A stretch of 64,000 bases of DNA, taken from contig CAVSMF010000001.1 in NCBI GenBank assembly GCA_963728975.1, forward strand, positions 1,736,001-1,800,000, written 5' to 3'. The position numbers and the translations under genes were made by a program. The DNA comes from DATFCK01 sp963728975 (GTDB lineage Bacteria; Verrucomicrobiota; Verrucomicrobiia; Chthoniobacterales; UBA10450). A model generated the notes under the pieces. That model had not been told where the DNA came from and did not search any database. It saw only the letters and a list, made by a program, of their open reading frames with translations. This document shows, piece by piece, positions 16,146 through 24,005 of the stretch. The stretch's first letter is position 1; each line of letters starts with the position of its first letter.

Positions 16146-16248
16146 GCGGGATCCTTCGCTTTGCTCAGGATGACAATAAGGTCGCGATTGAGTCGAATGT
16201 AGCGACCGGCCTGTGGCCGGTGGGCGCACGGCCCACCCCGTGGCTACA
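16146..16248. repeat. Two dispersed elements in the 15966-16369 gap
   Basis: The 400-base gap holds an inverted TGTCATCCTGAG element (16146-16175, read as GGGATCCTTCG...AGGATGACA) and a TGTAG...CTACA element (16198-16248) with hairpins CCGGCC-TGT-GGCCGG and GGGCG-style stems. I see no gene in the gap. Confidence 0.8.
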
Positions 16249-16369
16249 AGGAACGGGGTTACTCCCGCAGGAGTTGCCCCTGTTTCGACGGGGAACTTGC
16301 GCGTCAAACTTTCGCGTGGCATATGACGACGCTTGGCTGGTTTAGGCCCGGCCGCTGCCTCCGACGATT

Positions 16370-17107
16370 ATGCCCACTGCGCCAACGCTTTCCCGAGATC
16401 ACACCCTCGAAGCTCATGTCTTTTGGTATCGATTTCGCACTGAAATCGTCGCGGTAATCGTTTTGGCCGTGTTGGCCGGCATCATCTTTGCCGGCTATCG
16501 CCTTTACTCGATGCACCGGGAAAGCGCAGCCGCCGAATCACTGGGAAAGGCGGAAGGTCCCCAGGAGTACCGGCAGTTGATCGCGGATTACGGCAGTACC
16601 GATGCCGGAGCGACGGCGTATCTGTTGCTGGCTCAGGCGCAGCGCAAACAGGGCAAATTTGCCGAGTCCAACGCCACGCTTCAGGCCTTTGTGGATAAGA
16701 ATCCGCATCACGATTTTGTAGCCACGGCCCGGATGGCCATGGCGGCCAATCTGGAATCGATGGGAAAAATGGATGAGGCGCTCGCCACCTATCAACGGGC
16801 GGTGGCAGATTATCCTCACAGTTTTGAGGCCCCAGTAGCTTTGATTTCCCAGGTGCGGATTTTCAAATTAAAGAAGCAAACTGAGGCTGCCCGGCGCGCT
16901 TGTGAGGCGATTTTGACGGATCATCGCGACAGCATTTGGGCGGGGGAGGCGATGCGAGAATTGCGCTCGCTCAAACCCTCGGCGCCTGCATCTTCCGCGG
17001 CAGGTCCGGGGGTTAAAGCTGGGTCCGCCCCGACGCCGCCGCGGCTGCTGGCCCGTCCCCAAGGTGCGCCGGCGCCTTCCGCGCCGCCCTCGGCCAAGCC
17101 AAAGTAA
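16370..17107 (+). CDS. Membrane-anchored TPR protein (YfgM/BamD-like layout)
   Basis: A 245-residue protein. A single transmembrane helix (AVIVLAVLAGIIFAGYRLY, about residues 27-47) follows a short cytosolic tail, then three or more TPR units (for example AYLLLAQAQRKQGKFAESNA and YQRAVADYPHSFEAP), then a Pro/Ala-rich tail. The layout is that of YfgM-type periplasmic TPR proteins that accompany Sec or envelope machinery. No operon partner is visible; rpsI and rplM lie downstream on the other strand. Confidence 0.8.
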   Translation: MPTAPTLSRDHTLEAHVFWYRFRTEIVAVIVLAVLAGIIFAGYRLYSMHRESAAAESLGKAEGPQEYRQLIADYGSTDAGATAYLLLAQAQRKQGKFAESNATLQAFVDKNPHHDFVATARMAMAANLESMGKMDEALATYQRAVADYPHSFEAPVALISQVRIFKLKKQTEAARRACEAILTDHRDSIWAGEAMRELRSLKPSAPASSAAGPGVKAGSAPTPPRLLARPQGAPAPSAPPSAKPK

Positions 17108-17115
17108 TCGGGAAC

Positions 17116-17178
17116 TGTAGCGGTGGTTGCGCCAACCACCGATGGAGCAGGCAGGTGTTTGGCACAAACACCTCTACA
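17116..17178. repeat. TGTAG...CTACA hairpin element
   Basis: TGTAGCGGTGGTTGCGCCAACC begins the first hairpin, and AGGTGTTTGGCACAAACACC forms the second before CTACA. The rest of the 17108-17330 gap also has a tandem 15-bp duplication (CAGGCCAAAACAGAT at 17236 and 17251). Confidence 0.85.
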
Positions 17179-17330
17179 AATTCCGGCTGCGCCGCTTCGA
17201 GGTGGACCGTTCTTGGTTGAGAATAATTTTTCAGTCAGGCCAAAACAGATCAGGCCAAAACAGATATTGCGCCTTCGGCGCTTGTCTTAGCATCGAGCAG
17301 AGGAGTGCTCGATCTCCTGAACCTTTCGGC

Positions 17331-17726
17331 CTACCGCTTGGAGAACTGAAACCGTTTCCGCGCGCCGGGCTGCCCCGATTTCTTTCGTTCTTTCATCCGG
17401 GGATCCCGGCGAAGCAATCCTTCCGATTTCAAATGCGTCCGCAGATTGGCGTCGACCTGGAGAAGAGCGCGGGCGATAGCAAGCCGGGCGGCACCGGCTT
17501 GACCGGTGGGACCTCCCCCAGTGGCGTTAATCGACAGGTCGTAATTGTTTACCACCTTTGCCGCTTGCAACGGCTGGAGCACGGTGTTCTGCAACGATAT
17601 CGTCGGAAAGTAATCTTCGAAACTGCGACTGTTGATGTCGATCTTGCCGCTTCCCGGCACCATCCTAATCCGGGCGACAGCCGTTTTGCGGCGGCCGGTT
17701 GCGATGAATTCCTGTGTCTGAGCCAT
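17331..17726 (-). CDS. rpsI: Small ribosomal subunit protein uS9
   Basis: A 131-residue S9 with the family features: the N-terminal TGRRKTAVARIRMVPGSGKI, the GGG(P)TGQAGA loop, and the basic C-terminal end ARKRFQFSKR whose terminal SKR contacts P-site tRNA. It lies 12 bases downstream of rplM in the conserved rplM-rpsI operon. Confidence 0.98.
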   Translation of the reverse strand: MAQTQEFIATGRRKTAVARIRMVPGSGKIDINSRSFEDYFPTISLQNTVLQPLQAAKVVNNYDLSINATGGGPTGQAGAARLAIARALLQVDANLRTHLKSEGLLRRDPRMKERKKSGQPGARKRFQFSKR

Positions 17727-17738
17727 AATCTGATCTGT

Positions 17739-18170
17739 TTACGAAAGCGTAATCGCCTGGGGCTGCTGGGCCGCGTGGGGATGCGAGTCCCCCCGGTACA
17801 CTTTCAATTTCCGATACACCGCCCGGCCGAGCCGGTTATGTGGAATCATTCCCCGGACTGCCCGTTCAATCAACAGTTCCGGATGACGCGCCCGGCGGGC
17901 CTTGGCATTTTCCGATTTGTGGCCGCCCACGTAACCGGAAAAGCTCATATAAGTCTTGGTATCTTCCTTGCGGCCGGTCAGGCGGACTTTTTCGGCATTA
18001 ATAACGACAACGAAATCGCCGGTGTCTACGTGGGGAGTAAAAATTGGCTTGGCCTTGCCCCGGAGCAAGTTAGCGGCCGTCACGGCGACTTGTCCGAGGA
18101 CCTGGTCCTTGGCGTCAATGATCCACCATTTACGGTCGATCTCTTTGGCATTGGCAGAAAACGTTTTCAT
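17739..18170 (-). CDS. rplM: Large ribosomal subunit protein uL13
   Basis: A 143-residue L13 with WWIIDAKDQVLGQVAVTAAN at the N-terminus, HVDTGDFVVVINAEKV and the signature VRGMIPHNRLGRAVYRKLKVY. The start is the ATG at 18170, giving MKTFSANAKEI; the upstream extension to 18218 is not homologous. It is the first gene of the rplM-rpsI operon. Confidence 0.98.
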   Translation of the reverse strand: MKTFSANAKEIDRKWWIIDAKDQVLGQVAVTAANLLRGKAKPIFTPHVDTGDFVVVINAEKVRLTGRKEDTKTYMSFSGYVGGHKSENAKARRARHPELLIERAVRGMIPHNRLGRAVYRKLKVYRGDSHPHAAQQPQAITLS

Positions 18171-18246
18171 CGAGAGGAAACGGGCACGGAAATTAGTGGC
18201 GCAGGGAGCTGCTGTCAACCGGGCAAGCTGTGAACCTCGCGCGTCA

Positions 18247-18334
18247 GTCGCAACCGGCCTGTGTCCGGTTGCTTCGGGGGGATGAGCTACAATTGCCGGC
18301 GGAACCCCGCACGTCGCACAGCGACGTGGCTACA
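18247..18334. repeat. TGTAG/CTACA-family element, variant 5' end
   Basis: Its left hairpin CAACCGGCCTGTGTCCGGTTG is preceded by GTCGC rather than GTAGC. The right hairpin ACGTCGCACAGCGACGT is followed by GGCTACA. Confidence 0.7.
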
Positions 18335-18346
18335 GTAGCGCCATTG

Positions 18347-19433
18347 TTAGTAATCGGTTGAGCCAATCGGGATCGCATAGGTGCCGCCCATATATTCGAT
18401 CGTAACCGTCTGGGTATCGTGCGAAACGACGCGCAGCTTTGTTCCCGGCGGCAAGATCGTCTGCCCATACGGGATTCGTATCGAGACCGGCTGGACCACG
18501 GTAACGAACTGCTTCTCGGGAGTGGCGCTCGGAACCGGGCTGGAACTGATTTGGGGCGAGGCTGAAGGCGTCGAAGAAGCGCTGGGCCGGGGCGCGGCGG
18601 TTGGGCCCTGTGACTGCGCCTGCTCTGCCGGGACAACGATCAAGTGCCTCGATTTGAATTACGGGATGGATTTCCCAGGCCGATAGCCTCCAGGGATTAT
18701 GATATTTGTTTGCGCCGACACTGCGAACTGTCGGTCCGACATCGGCGCGTCCGTTGTGCTCGTCATCCCACAGGCGATAGCCGGTTACGCGGATCCTGGC
18801 TGCTTTGTGGCCGGTAGCCTGATAAGTCAGGTCTGGTCCCCGGAAAAAAGCCGTCAGTGCCTGTATCCGAATTCCTTCTCGATAAAGCTGGTTCTGAGTT
18901 CGAGGTGTAATTTCACAAATAATCGAAGTCGGATCCCCCGGTTGTGGCGGATGATCGGACGGTTTTTCAAAAACCTCGAGATGCCAGTCGTGAAAATCGA
19001 CGCTGGCACAATTGGTGGTTTCGGGTGGACCGCAATAGGCCAACACCAGATAGCCGGTCATCCGGACAATCTGTTTCTCCAGCGGATCGAGAAGCGCTCG
19101 CTCCGCTGAAACCAGATCTTTTCTGCGCTTGTTTTTCGTTAGGGCGTCGAACCGCGCGGTGGCGTTTAGAAATGTTTGCACATTCAGGTCTTCCAGGCGC
19201 AGGCCGGAAAGGTCTACCGGCAGGCGGTTCTTCAGGCGATTGCGCTCCATTCCATCGGGCGTCCGGGCCGATCCTTCCGGCCGATTCAGGCAATTCCAGC
19301 CGGTCAGATCGAGTTCCTTGAGGTCCCGGTCGTTCGATATCTGTCGCGGGCCGCCTGTCGTGGGCGAGCACCAAAGAAAAAGGGTGGCCAGGAGGAGACT
19401 GCCTGGCCAGCGGCGCAATCGTTTGCTAATCAC
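18347..19433 (-). pseudogene. Exported hypothetical protein with a single-base frameshift
   Basis: Two frames join into one plausible product. The first (19433 to about 18648) has a signal peptide (SLLLATLFLWCSPTTGG) and a domain ending PWRLSAWEIHPVIQIE. The second (18646 to 18347) continues HLIVVPAEQAQ with a Ser/Pro linker and an SH3-like end (GTKLRVVSHDTQTVTIEYMG). The join needs removal of one C at 18647-18648. Without it, the first frame runs to 18330 through an Arg-rich, non-protein-like tail. The phrase WEIHPV is common in exported proteins of unknown function. Whether this is a real mutation or an assembly error cannot be told. Confidence 0.65.
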
Positions 19434-19462
19434 TCTCGGACCTTGGAGACCACCGGCTGAAG

Positions 19463-20218
19463 TTACCCCATGTAATATCCGCCGTTCACGTTGAGCACGT
19501 GACCGGTGATGTAAGAAGCCATCGGCGATGCCAGGAAAAGCGCGGCGTTGACGATTTCGTCAACCTGCCCAAGCCGCCCCAGCGGAATCTGTTTGATGAA
19601 GTTTTGCGTCACTTCTTCCGGCATGCCCTTGCTCATCCCGATGTCGATGAAACCCGGTGCGATGGCGTTAACCGTAATATTTTGGCGGGCCAGTTCCCGG
19701 GCCGAGACTTTGGTCAAAGCAATGATCCCGGCCTTGCTGGAAGAATAATTTGCCTGTCCGAATAATCCCATCTGGCCGCTGACCGAAGACAGGTTCACAA
19801 TCCGGCCACCGGGCCGAAGAATGGCCATGGCTTTCTGGGTGACGTTGAATGTGCCGGCAAGATTGACTCGGACAACACTCTCGAACTCTTGAAGGGTGAG
19901 CTTCCTAATTGTGCGATCGCGGATGATGCCGGAGTTATTCACCAGGATGTCGAGCCCGCCGAATTTCTCCCCAATTTCCTTCATCATTGCTTCCACCTGG
20001 TCCGGCTTCGTCACATCGCAGTCGACTACCAGGGGCTCCTTGAGCGAGCGAGCGACATTCATGGCATCGGTCTTATTGGTCCCCTCCGGATCGCTGATGA
20101 AATTTACGACACAGGTCGCTCCGCGCTTTCCGAAAGCCTTGATGATTTCGGCCCCGATCCCGCGCGAGCTGCCGGTTACGAGCACGGTTTTCCCGCTGAA
20201 ATCGAGAGGATCTGGCAT
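19463..20218 (-). CDS. fabG: SDR-family 3-oxoacyl-ACP/acetoacetyl-CoA reductase
   Basis: A 251-residue short-chain dehydrogenase. The cofactor motif is TGSSRGIG, NNSG follows the fourth strand, and the catalytic triad is Ser (NLSSVSGQ) with YSSSK. The C-terminal LASPMASYITGHVLNVNGGY is typical of FabG and PhaB. NADPH-dependent reduction of 3-oxoacyl-ACP is the usual reaction. A role as acetoacetyl-CoA reductase is possible given the CoA-metabolism genes that follow on the other strand, so the gene symbol is tentative. Confidence 0.85.
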   Translation of the reverse strand: MPDPLDFSGKTVLVTGSSRGIGAEIIKAFGKRGATCVVNFISDPEGTNKTDAMNVARSLKEPLVVDCDVTKPDQVEAMMKEIGEKFGGLDILVNNSGIIRDRTIRKLTLQEFESVVRVNLAGTFNVTQKAMAILRPGGRIVNLSSVSGQMGLFGQANYSSSKAGIIALTKVSARELARQNITVNAIAPGFIDIGMSKGMPEEVTQNFIKQIPLGRLGQVDEIVNAALFLASPMASYITGHVLNVNGGYYMG

Positions 20219-20220
20219 AT

Positions 20221-20315
20221 CTAGACAGGATTTACAGGATTTTTTGGTTTCCGAAACCGGTTTCCTGTATCTGTTTTGTTTTTCAAATCCTGTTAATCCT
20301 GTAAATCCTCTCTAG
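20221..20315. repeat. CAGGATTTACAGGATT inverted repeat
   Basis: The left side is CTAGACAGGATTTACAGGATT-like and the right side AATCCTGTAAATCCTC-TCTAG, so the ends are inverted copies. It fills the space between fabG and the mutase gene and ends three bases before the latter's ATG. A half copy lies at 23961-23996. Confidence 0.85.
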
Positions 20316-20318
20316 CAA

Positions 20319-21509
20319 ATGGCTTCTCCAATCCGAGTTCTGACTGCGGTGCCGATTTGCGACGGCCACGATAGCGCCATCAACACTATCAATTTGGAGT
20401 TCATCCGGCACGGGATCGAAGTCGTTTATCTCGGATTCCACCGCTACGTCAGCGACATCGTGCGCGCCGCCATTCAGGAAGACGTCGCGGCCATCGGAAT
20501 TTCCAGCTACAACGGCGGGCATATCGATTTTTTTGCCGAGGTCGTCAGGCAACTCCGCCGACACGGCGCTCGCGATATTGCCGTGTTTGGAGGCGGCGGA
20601 GGAACCATTACCCATGATGATGCCCGCCTGATGAAGCACAAAGGCGTGGATCAGATTTTTTTCGCCGGGACCGCCCTGGACGAAATGGCGGAGTATGTGC
20701 GGAAACACTACGGGAAACGGCGGAAAAGGGCCGGTCATACGAACCCGGAGCTGGCCCTGGCTCGAAAGCTGACGGATATAGAAGACGCGTTTACCGACGG
20801 AAAGAGGAAACGCTCAACTCCGAAAGCTTTCGCGAGCAGGCAGCTCAACGTTCAACGTTCAACGTTCAAGGGAGCAAAAATCCGCAATTCCAAAGTCATC
20901 GGATTTACCGGACCGGGTGGGGCGGGCAAGACCACCTTGATCGACGAACTGGTGTTGCGTTTCTTGAACCGCGACCGAAAAACGAAGATCGCTATTTTGT
21001 CCCATGATCCCAGCGTCGTCGGGGAAGGGGCCCTGCTGGGCGATCGCGCCACCATGATTAACTCCCAGAGCGACCGCGTATTCATGCGGAGCATGGCCAC
21101 TCGCGGCCAGGCCGGCGGCCTCTCGCCCGCGACCGAAAGTTGCCTGGCGCTGCTCGCTCGCTCGGACTTCGATTACGTCTTTATTGAAACGGTCGGGACC
21201 GGGCAGGAAGCGCTCCCATTTCGCAATCAACTGGTGGATCAGACTGTCCTGGTCATGAATCCCGATTACGGCGCCCGGTTGCAGCTGCAAAAGATCGTGA
21301 TGCTCGACGTGGCCGACATCGTGGTGGTGAACAAAACGGATTTGGACCGGGCGAAAGCCGCTTTATCGGAAATCGAGCATCGCCTGACCCAGAACCGGCG
21401 GGAGCAGGAAATAGTCGCCACGGTGGCGAAACGGCATCGAGACTCCGGAGTGGACGATTTGTTCGAGCTGATTAAAGGGAAGAATGTTGCCCACGAAACA
21501 CACGAATGA
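20319..21509 (+). CDS. IcmF-like mutase: B12-binding domain plus MeaI/MeaB-type GTPase
   Basis: A 396-residue protein matching the N-terminal part of fused isobutyryl-CoA mutase IcmF. Residues 1-135 form the cobalamin domain: the base-off motif CDGHDSAIN, SSYNGGH and FGGGGGTI. Residues 190-395 form the G-protein chaperone with Walker A GPGGAGKTT, ETVGTGQ and NKTD, which loads and protects the B12 cofactor. The linker contains a peptide (LNVQRSTF) encoded by AACGTTC heptamers. The last residues (HETHE) come from a CACGAA repeat, and a hairpin element follows, so the protein ends where IcmF would normally run on into the mutase domain, which is encoded from 21786. The gene may be naturally split or repeat-broken. 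Confidence 0.85.
   Translation: MASPIRVLTAVPICDGHDSAINTINLEFIRHGIEVVYLGFHRYVSDIVRAAIQEDVAAIGISSYNGGHIDFFAEVVRQLRRHGARDIAVFGGGGGTITHDDARLMKHKGVDQIFFAGTALDEMAEYVRKHYGKRRKRAGHTNPELALARKLTDIEDAFTDGKRKRSTPKAFASRQLNVQRSTFKGAKIRNSKVIGFTGPGGAGKTTLIDELVLRFLNRDRKTKIAILSHDPSVVGEGALLGDRATMINSQSDRVFMRSMATRGQAGGLSPATESCLALLARSDFDYVFIETVGTGQEALPFRNQLVDQTVLVMNPDYGARLQLQKIVMLDVADIVVVNKTDLDRAKAALSEIEHRLTQNRREQEIVATVAKRHRDSGVDDLFELIKGKNVAHETHE
20844..20870. repeat. Heptamer run inside the IcmF-like linker
   Basis: Four units of (C/T)TCAACG in a row within the coding sequence, in the linker between the B12 and GTPase domains. Frame is preserved. Confidence 0.85.
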
Positions 21510-21518
21510 ACACGAAAG

Positions 21519-21582
21519 TGTAGAGGCGGTTGTGCCAAGCGCCTATCTATTTGGTTCGGTGGTTGACACAACCACCGCTACA
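21519..21582. repeat. TGTAG...CTACA hairpin element
   Basis: A 64-bp element from TGTAGAGGCGGTTGTGCC to GACACAACCACCGCTACA. It starts nine bases after the stop of the B12/GTPase ORF, at the point where the IcmF domains separate. Confidence 0.85.
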
Positions 21583-21713
21583 AATGCTTGTGGGTTTGCT
21601 TAACCAAACACATGTTTCATGTGCTGCGGAAACGGGAGGGACGAGCTCGTCTCGTCCCACTATTTTCGCCAACACTAGCGTCGATGATTGGTTCGAATTA
21701 CTTTTAGAGCGGT

Positions 21714-21739
21714 TGTAGCGGTGGTCTGCGACCGCCGAT
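21714..21739. repeat. Single TGTAG hairpin
   Basis: TGTAGCGGTGGTCTGCGACC then GCCGATC. It is nearly identical to the hairpin inside rnpB (13170-13193). It lies between the two halves of the IcmF-like locus, about 45 bases before the second ORF. Confidence 0.8.
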
Positions 21740-21785
21740 CGTTCGGCGTTCAGAGAGCATAGATACAGAAAATCCGGAGACTTTT

Positions 21786-23649
21786 ATGAGCAAATTAGGA
21801 CAGATCGTCGAGGCGGTGGAGAAGCATGGCCGGTTTGTGCTTGATCAGGTGAAGCGAGCCCGCACCGACACCGACTTCGGGCGCGAACTAACCAGGCGCT
21901 GGACCAAAATTAAATCGGAAACGCCGGTTACGCCGCACCGACAGGTCTGCCGTTGCCCCGGCTGGCTCTGCCCGAGATCGACGACCCGGGGGAAATCGCG
22001 CGCTACCTGTTCGGGGAAGGACTTCCCGGCGAATTCCCGTTTCTGAACGGCGCTTACCGGGAAATGTACCTCGAGCCGTTACCCAATGACTCAGATGTAG
22101 AGGCGGCCGTGTCGGCCGCAGATCGAGCCGTGTCGGCCGCAGAACGGGCAGTGTCGGCCGCGCAAGCCTTGCCCGGGAAAAGCGGCCGGCACGGCCGCCG
22201 CTACAACAGGAAGAACCGACCCGCCTGTTCTCCGGTTTGATGCTGGCCGAGGACACCAACAAACGGTTTCATTTCCTCAGCGCCCACCAGCGTTCCAAAC
22301 GGCTGAGCACCGCTTTTGACGGGCCGACTCTTTACGGGATCGATTCCGACGCGGAGGGCGTGTTTGGAAAAATTGGCGAAGGCGGCGTGGCCATCGACAC
22401 CGTGGAAGACATGGTGCGCCTCTATGACGGGTTCGAGCTGGGATCGCCCGATTTTTCGGCTTCGATGACGATCAGCGGGCCGGCTCCGATCATCATGGCG
22501 ATGTACATCGCTGCGGCCAGGCGTCGATTCGGCTCGAAAGTGATGCCGAAGCTTCGCGGGACCATCCAGGCCGACATATTCAAGGAAGTTCAGGCCCAGA
22601 ACGAAACCATTTTTCCGACGGAAGCTTCCCTTCGGTTTCTGTGCGACATGATCGAATGGACCACGGAGAAAATGCCGCGCTGGTATCCGATCTCGATCAG
22701 CGGTTATCATATCGGTGAAGCCGGCTCCACCCCGGTCCAGCAGGCCGCCTACACCCTTTCGAACGGCTTTGCCTACGTCGAGATGCTGGCCGCGCGCGGC
22801 GTGCCGGTCGATCAGTTTGCGCCGCGACTTTCCTTTTTCCTCGATTGCGGTCTGGACGTCGAATACATCGCCCTGGCCCGGGTTTCGCGAAAGATCTGGG
22901 CAATCGGGATGCGCGATGTTTTCGGGGCGGGCGCGCGTGGGCAGATGTTCAAACTGCATACCCAAACCAGTGGCCGGTCGCTCATTGCCGCCGAGTTCAA
23001 GAACAACCTGACTCGGACGGCGGTGGAGCTGATGCTGGCTTACATGAACGGCACCAACTCCTGCCATTCCAACAGCGCTGACGAACCTTTTACCACTCCG
23101 AGCGAGGAGTGGATCCGGCTGGCCGCTCACGGCCAGGCCATCCTCCTGGAAGAATCGGGAATCTTTAAGCATACCATGAATCTGTTGAGCGGCTCGCCTG
23201 GGATGAAGGCGGTGGAGCGGGCGGTGGAGAAAGCGATTCTGGACGAGTTCCGCCAGATCGAGCAGTTAGGCGGAGTCCTGGCCGCGGTCGAGAACCGGTA
23301 TCAACGCAGCCAGATTCAGAACGCCGCCCACCGCTACGAGCAACAGATCTACGACGGCACCCGTCCGATCGTGGGCCTGAACCGGTATCGAAATGGTTCG
23401 GATGAAATGCCGGAGATCGAACTGGCCCGCACGTCGCGGGCCAAGCAGAAGTTGCAGGTTGAGCGGCTGAAAACATTCAAAAAGAAAAATGCGTCCAAGG
23501 CCGGCCCGGCCCTGGAAAAACTCGCCGGGGTGATCGAGCGGGGGGAAAATTGTTTCCCGGCGCTTTTGGAAGCGGTGGAAGTCTGCTCGTTAGGCCAAAT
23601 CACCGGCCGGTTGCAGGAAGTGGTCGGCCGTTTCCGGCCCATGGTGTGA
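21786..23649 (+). pseudogene. IcmF-like acyl-CoA mutase catalytic domain, interrupted
   Basis: This is the substrate-binding TIM-barrel part of a B12-dependent isobutyryl/methylmalonyl-CoA mutase. A GGAG-type site precedes the ATG. Three frames must be joined. Residues up to WTKIKSE are in frame with the ATG. A missing A in the run at 21919-21921 would continue into AGYAAPTGLPLPRLALP. A 110-bp TGTAG...CTACA insertion (22096-22205) then shifts the frame again before EPTRLFSGLMLAEDTNKRF. From 22237 a single long frame carries RLSTAFDGPTLYG, GGVAIDTVEDM, MTISGPAPIIMAM, YPISISGYHIGEAG and a mutase C-terminus. As read, only a fragment is translatable, but the 3' part may be started internally at 22237 (TTG) or 22240 (ATG). 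Confidence 0.85.
22096..22205. mobile_element. 110-bp TGTAG...CTACA element inserted in the mutase gene
   Basis: It begins TGTAGAGGCGGCCGTGTCGG and ends GGCACGGCCGCCGCTACA, with three internal GTGTCGGCCGCAGA-type units and long self-complementarity. Deleting exactly 22096-22205 joins codons as TCA GAA CAG GAA GAA CCG (S E Q E E P) and puts both sides in the same frame. No transposase is encoded, so it would need to be moved in trans. Confidence 0.85.
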
Positions 23650-23691
23650 CTGCCTCGATCCGATCGAGCGCAGAAGCTCCAAGCATTCAAT

Positions 23692-23957
23692 CAGAAGATT
23701 GGTTAGAAACACTCGCCGCCAAAGGCGCCTCCCCCATTGGTCTTGCCCGAGGAAGGTGATCTTAATGTGGGAGGGGCCTCCGGCCGCGACAGTTTTTACA
23801 GGGAAGCCAGACTCCGAGGATCTGCATCTCAATAGGTTTGCAGATGCTTCAGAAGATTGGTTAGAAACACTCGCCGCCGGAGGCGCCTCCCACATTGGTC
23901 TTGCCCGAGGAAGTTGGTCTTAATGTGGGAGGGGCCTCCGGCCGCGACAGGTTTACA
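23692..23957. repeat. Direct repeat, two ~108-bp copies
   Basis: Copies at 23692-23799 and 23850-23957, each containing GATTGGTTAGAAACACTCGCC, a GGCGCCTCCC stretch, TCTTGCCCGAGGAAG and GGAGGGGCCTCCGGCCGCGA. The last part also forms the 3' end of the Ada-type gene at 33780. The 356-base gap 23650-24005 otherwise holds a CAGGATT half-repeat (23961-23996) and no gene. Confidence 0.9.
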
Positions 23958-24005
23958 AAAAACCAAATCCTGTTAATCCAGTGAATCCTGTCTAGTTCGA
24001 ATCCG

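Noticed and set aside
17127..18233. A 368-residue plus-strand ORF
   Set aside because: It lies opposite rpsI and rplM and has no protein-like composition.
20319..20720. Riboswitch-like or B12 regulatory element upstream of the mutase
   Set aside because: The upstream space is filled by the CAGGATT inverted repeat; I see no B12-box or other aptamer core.
22201..23172. A 323-residue minus-strand ORF
   Set aside because: It is opposite the mutase barrel, whose motifs are unmistakable.
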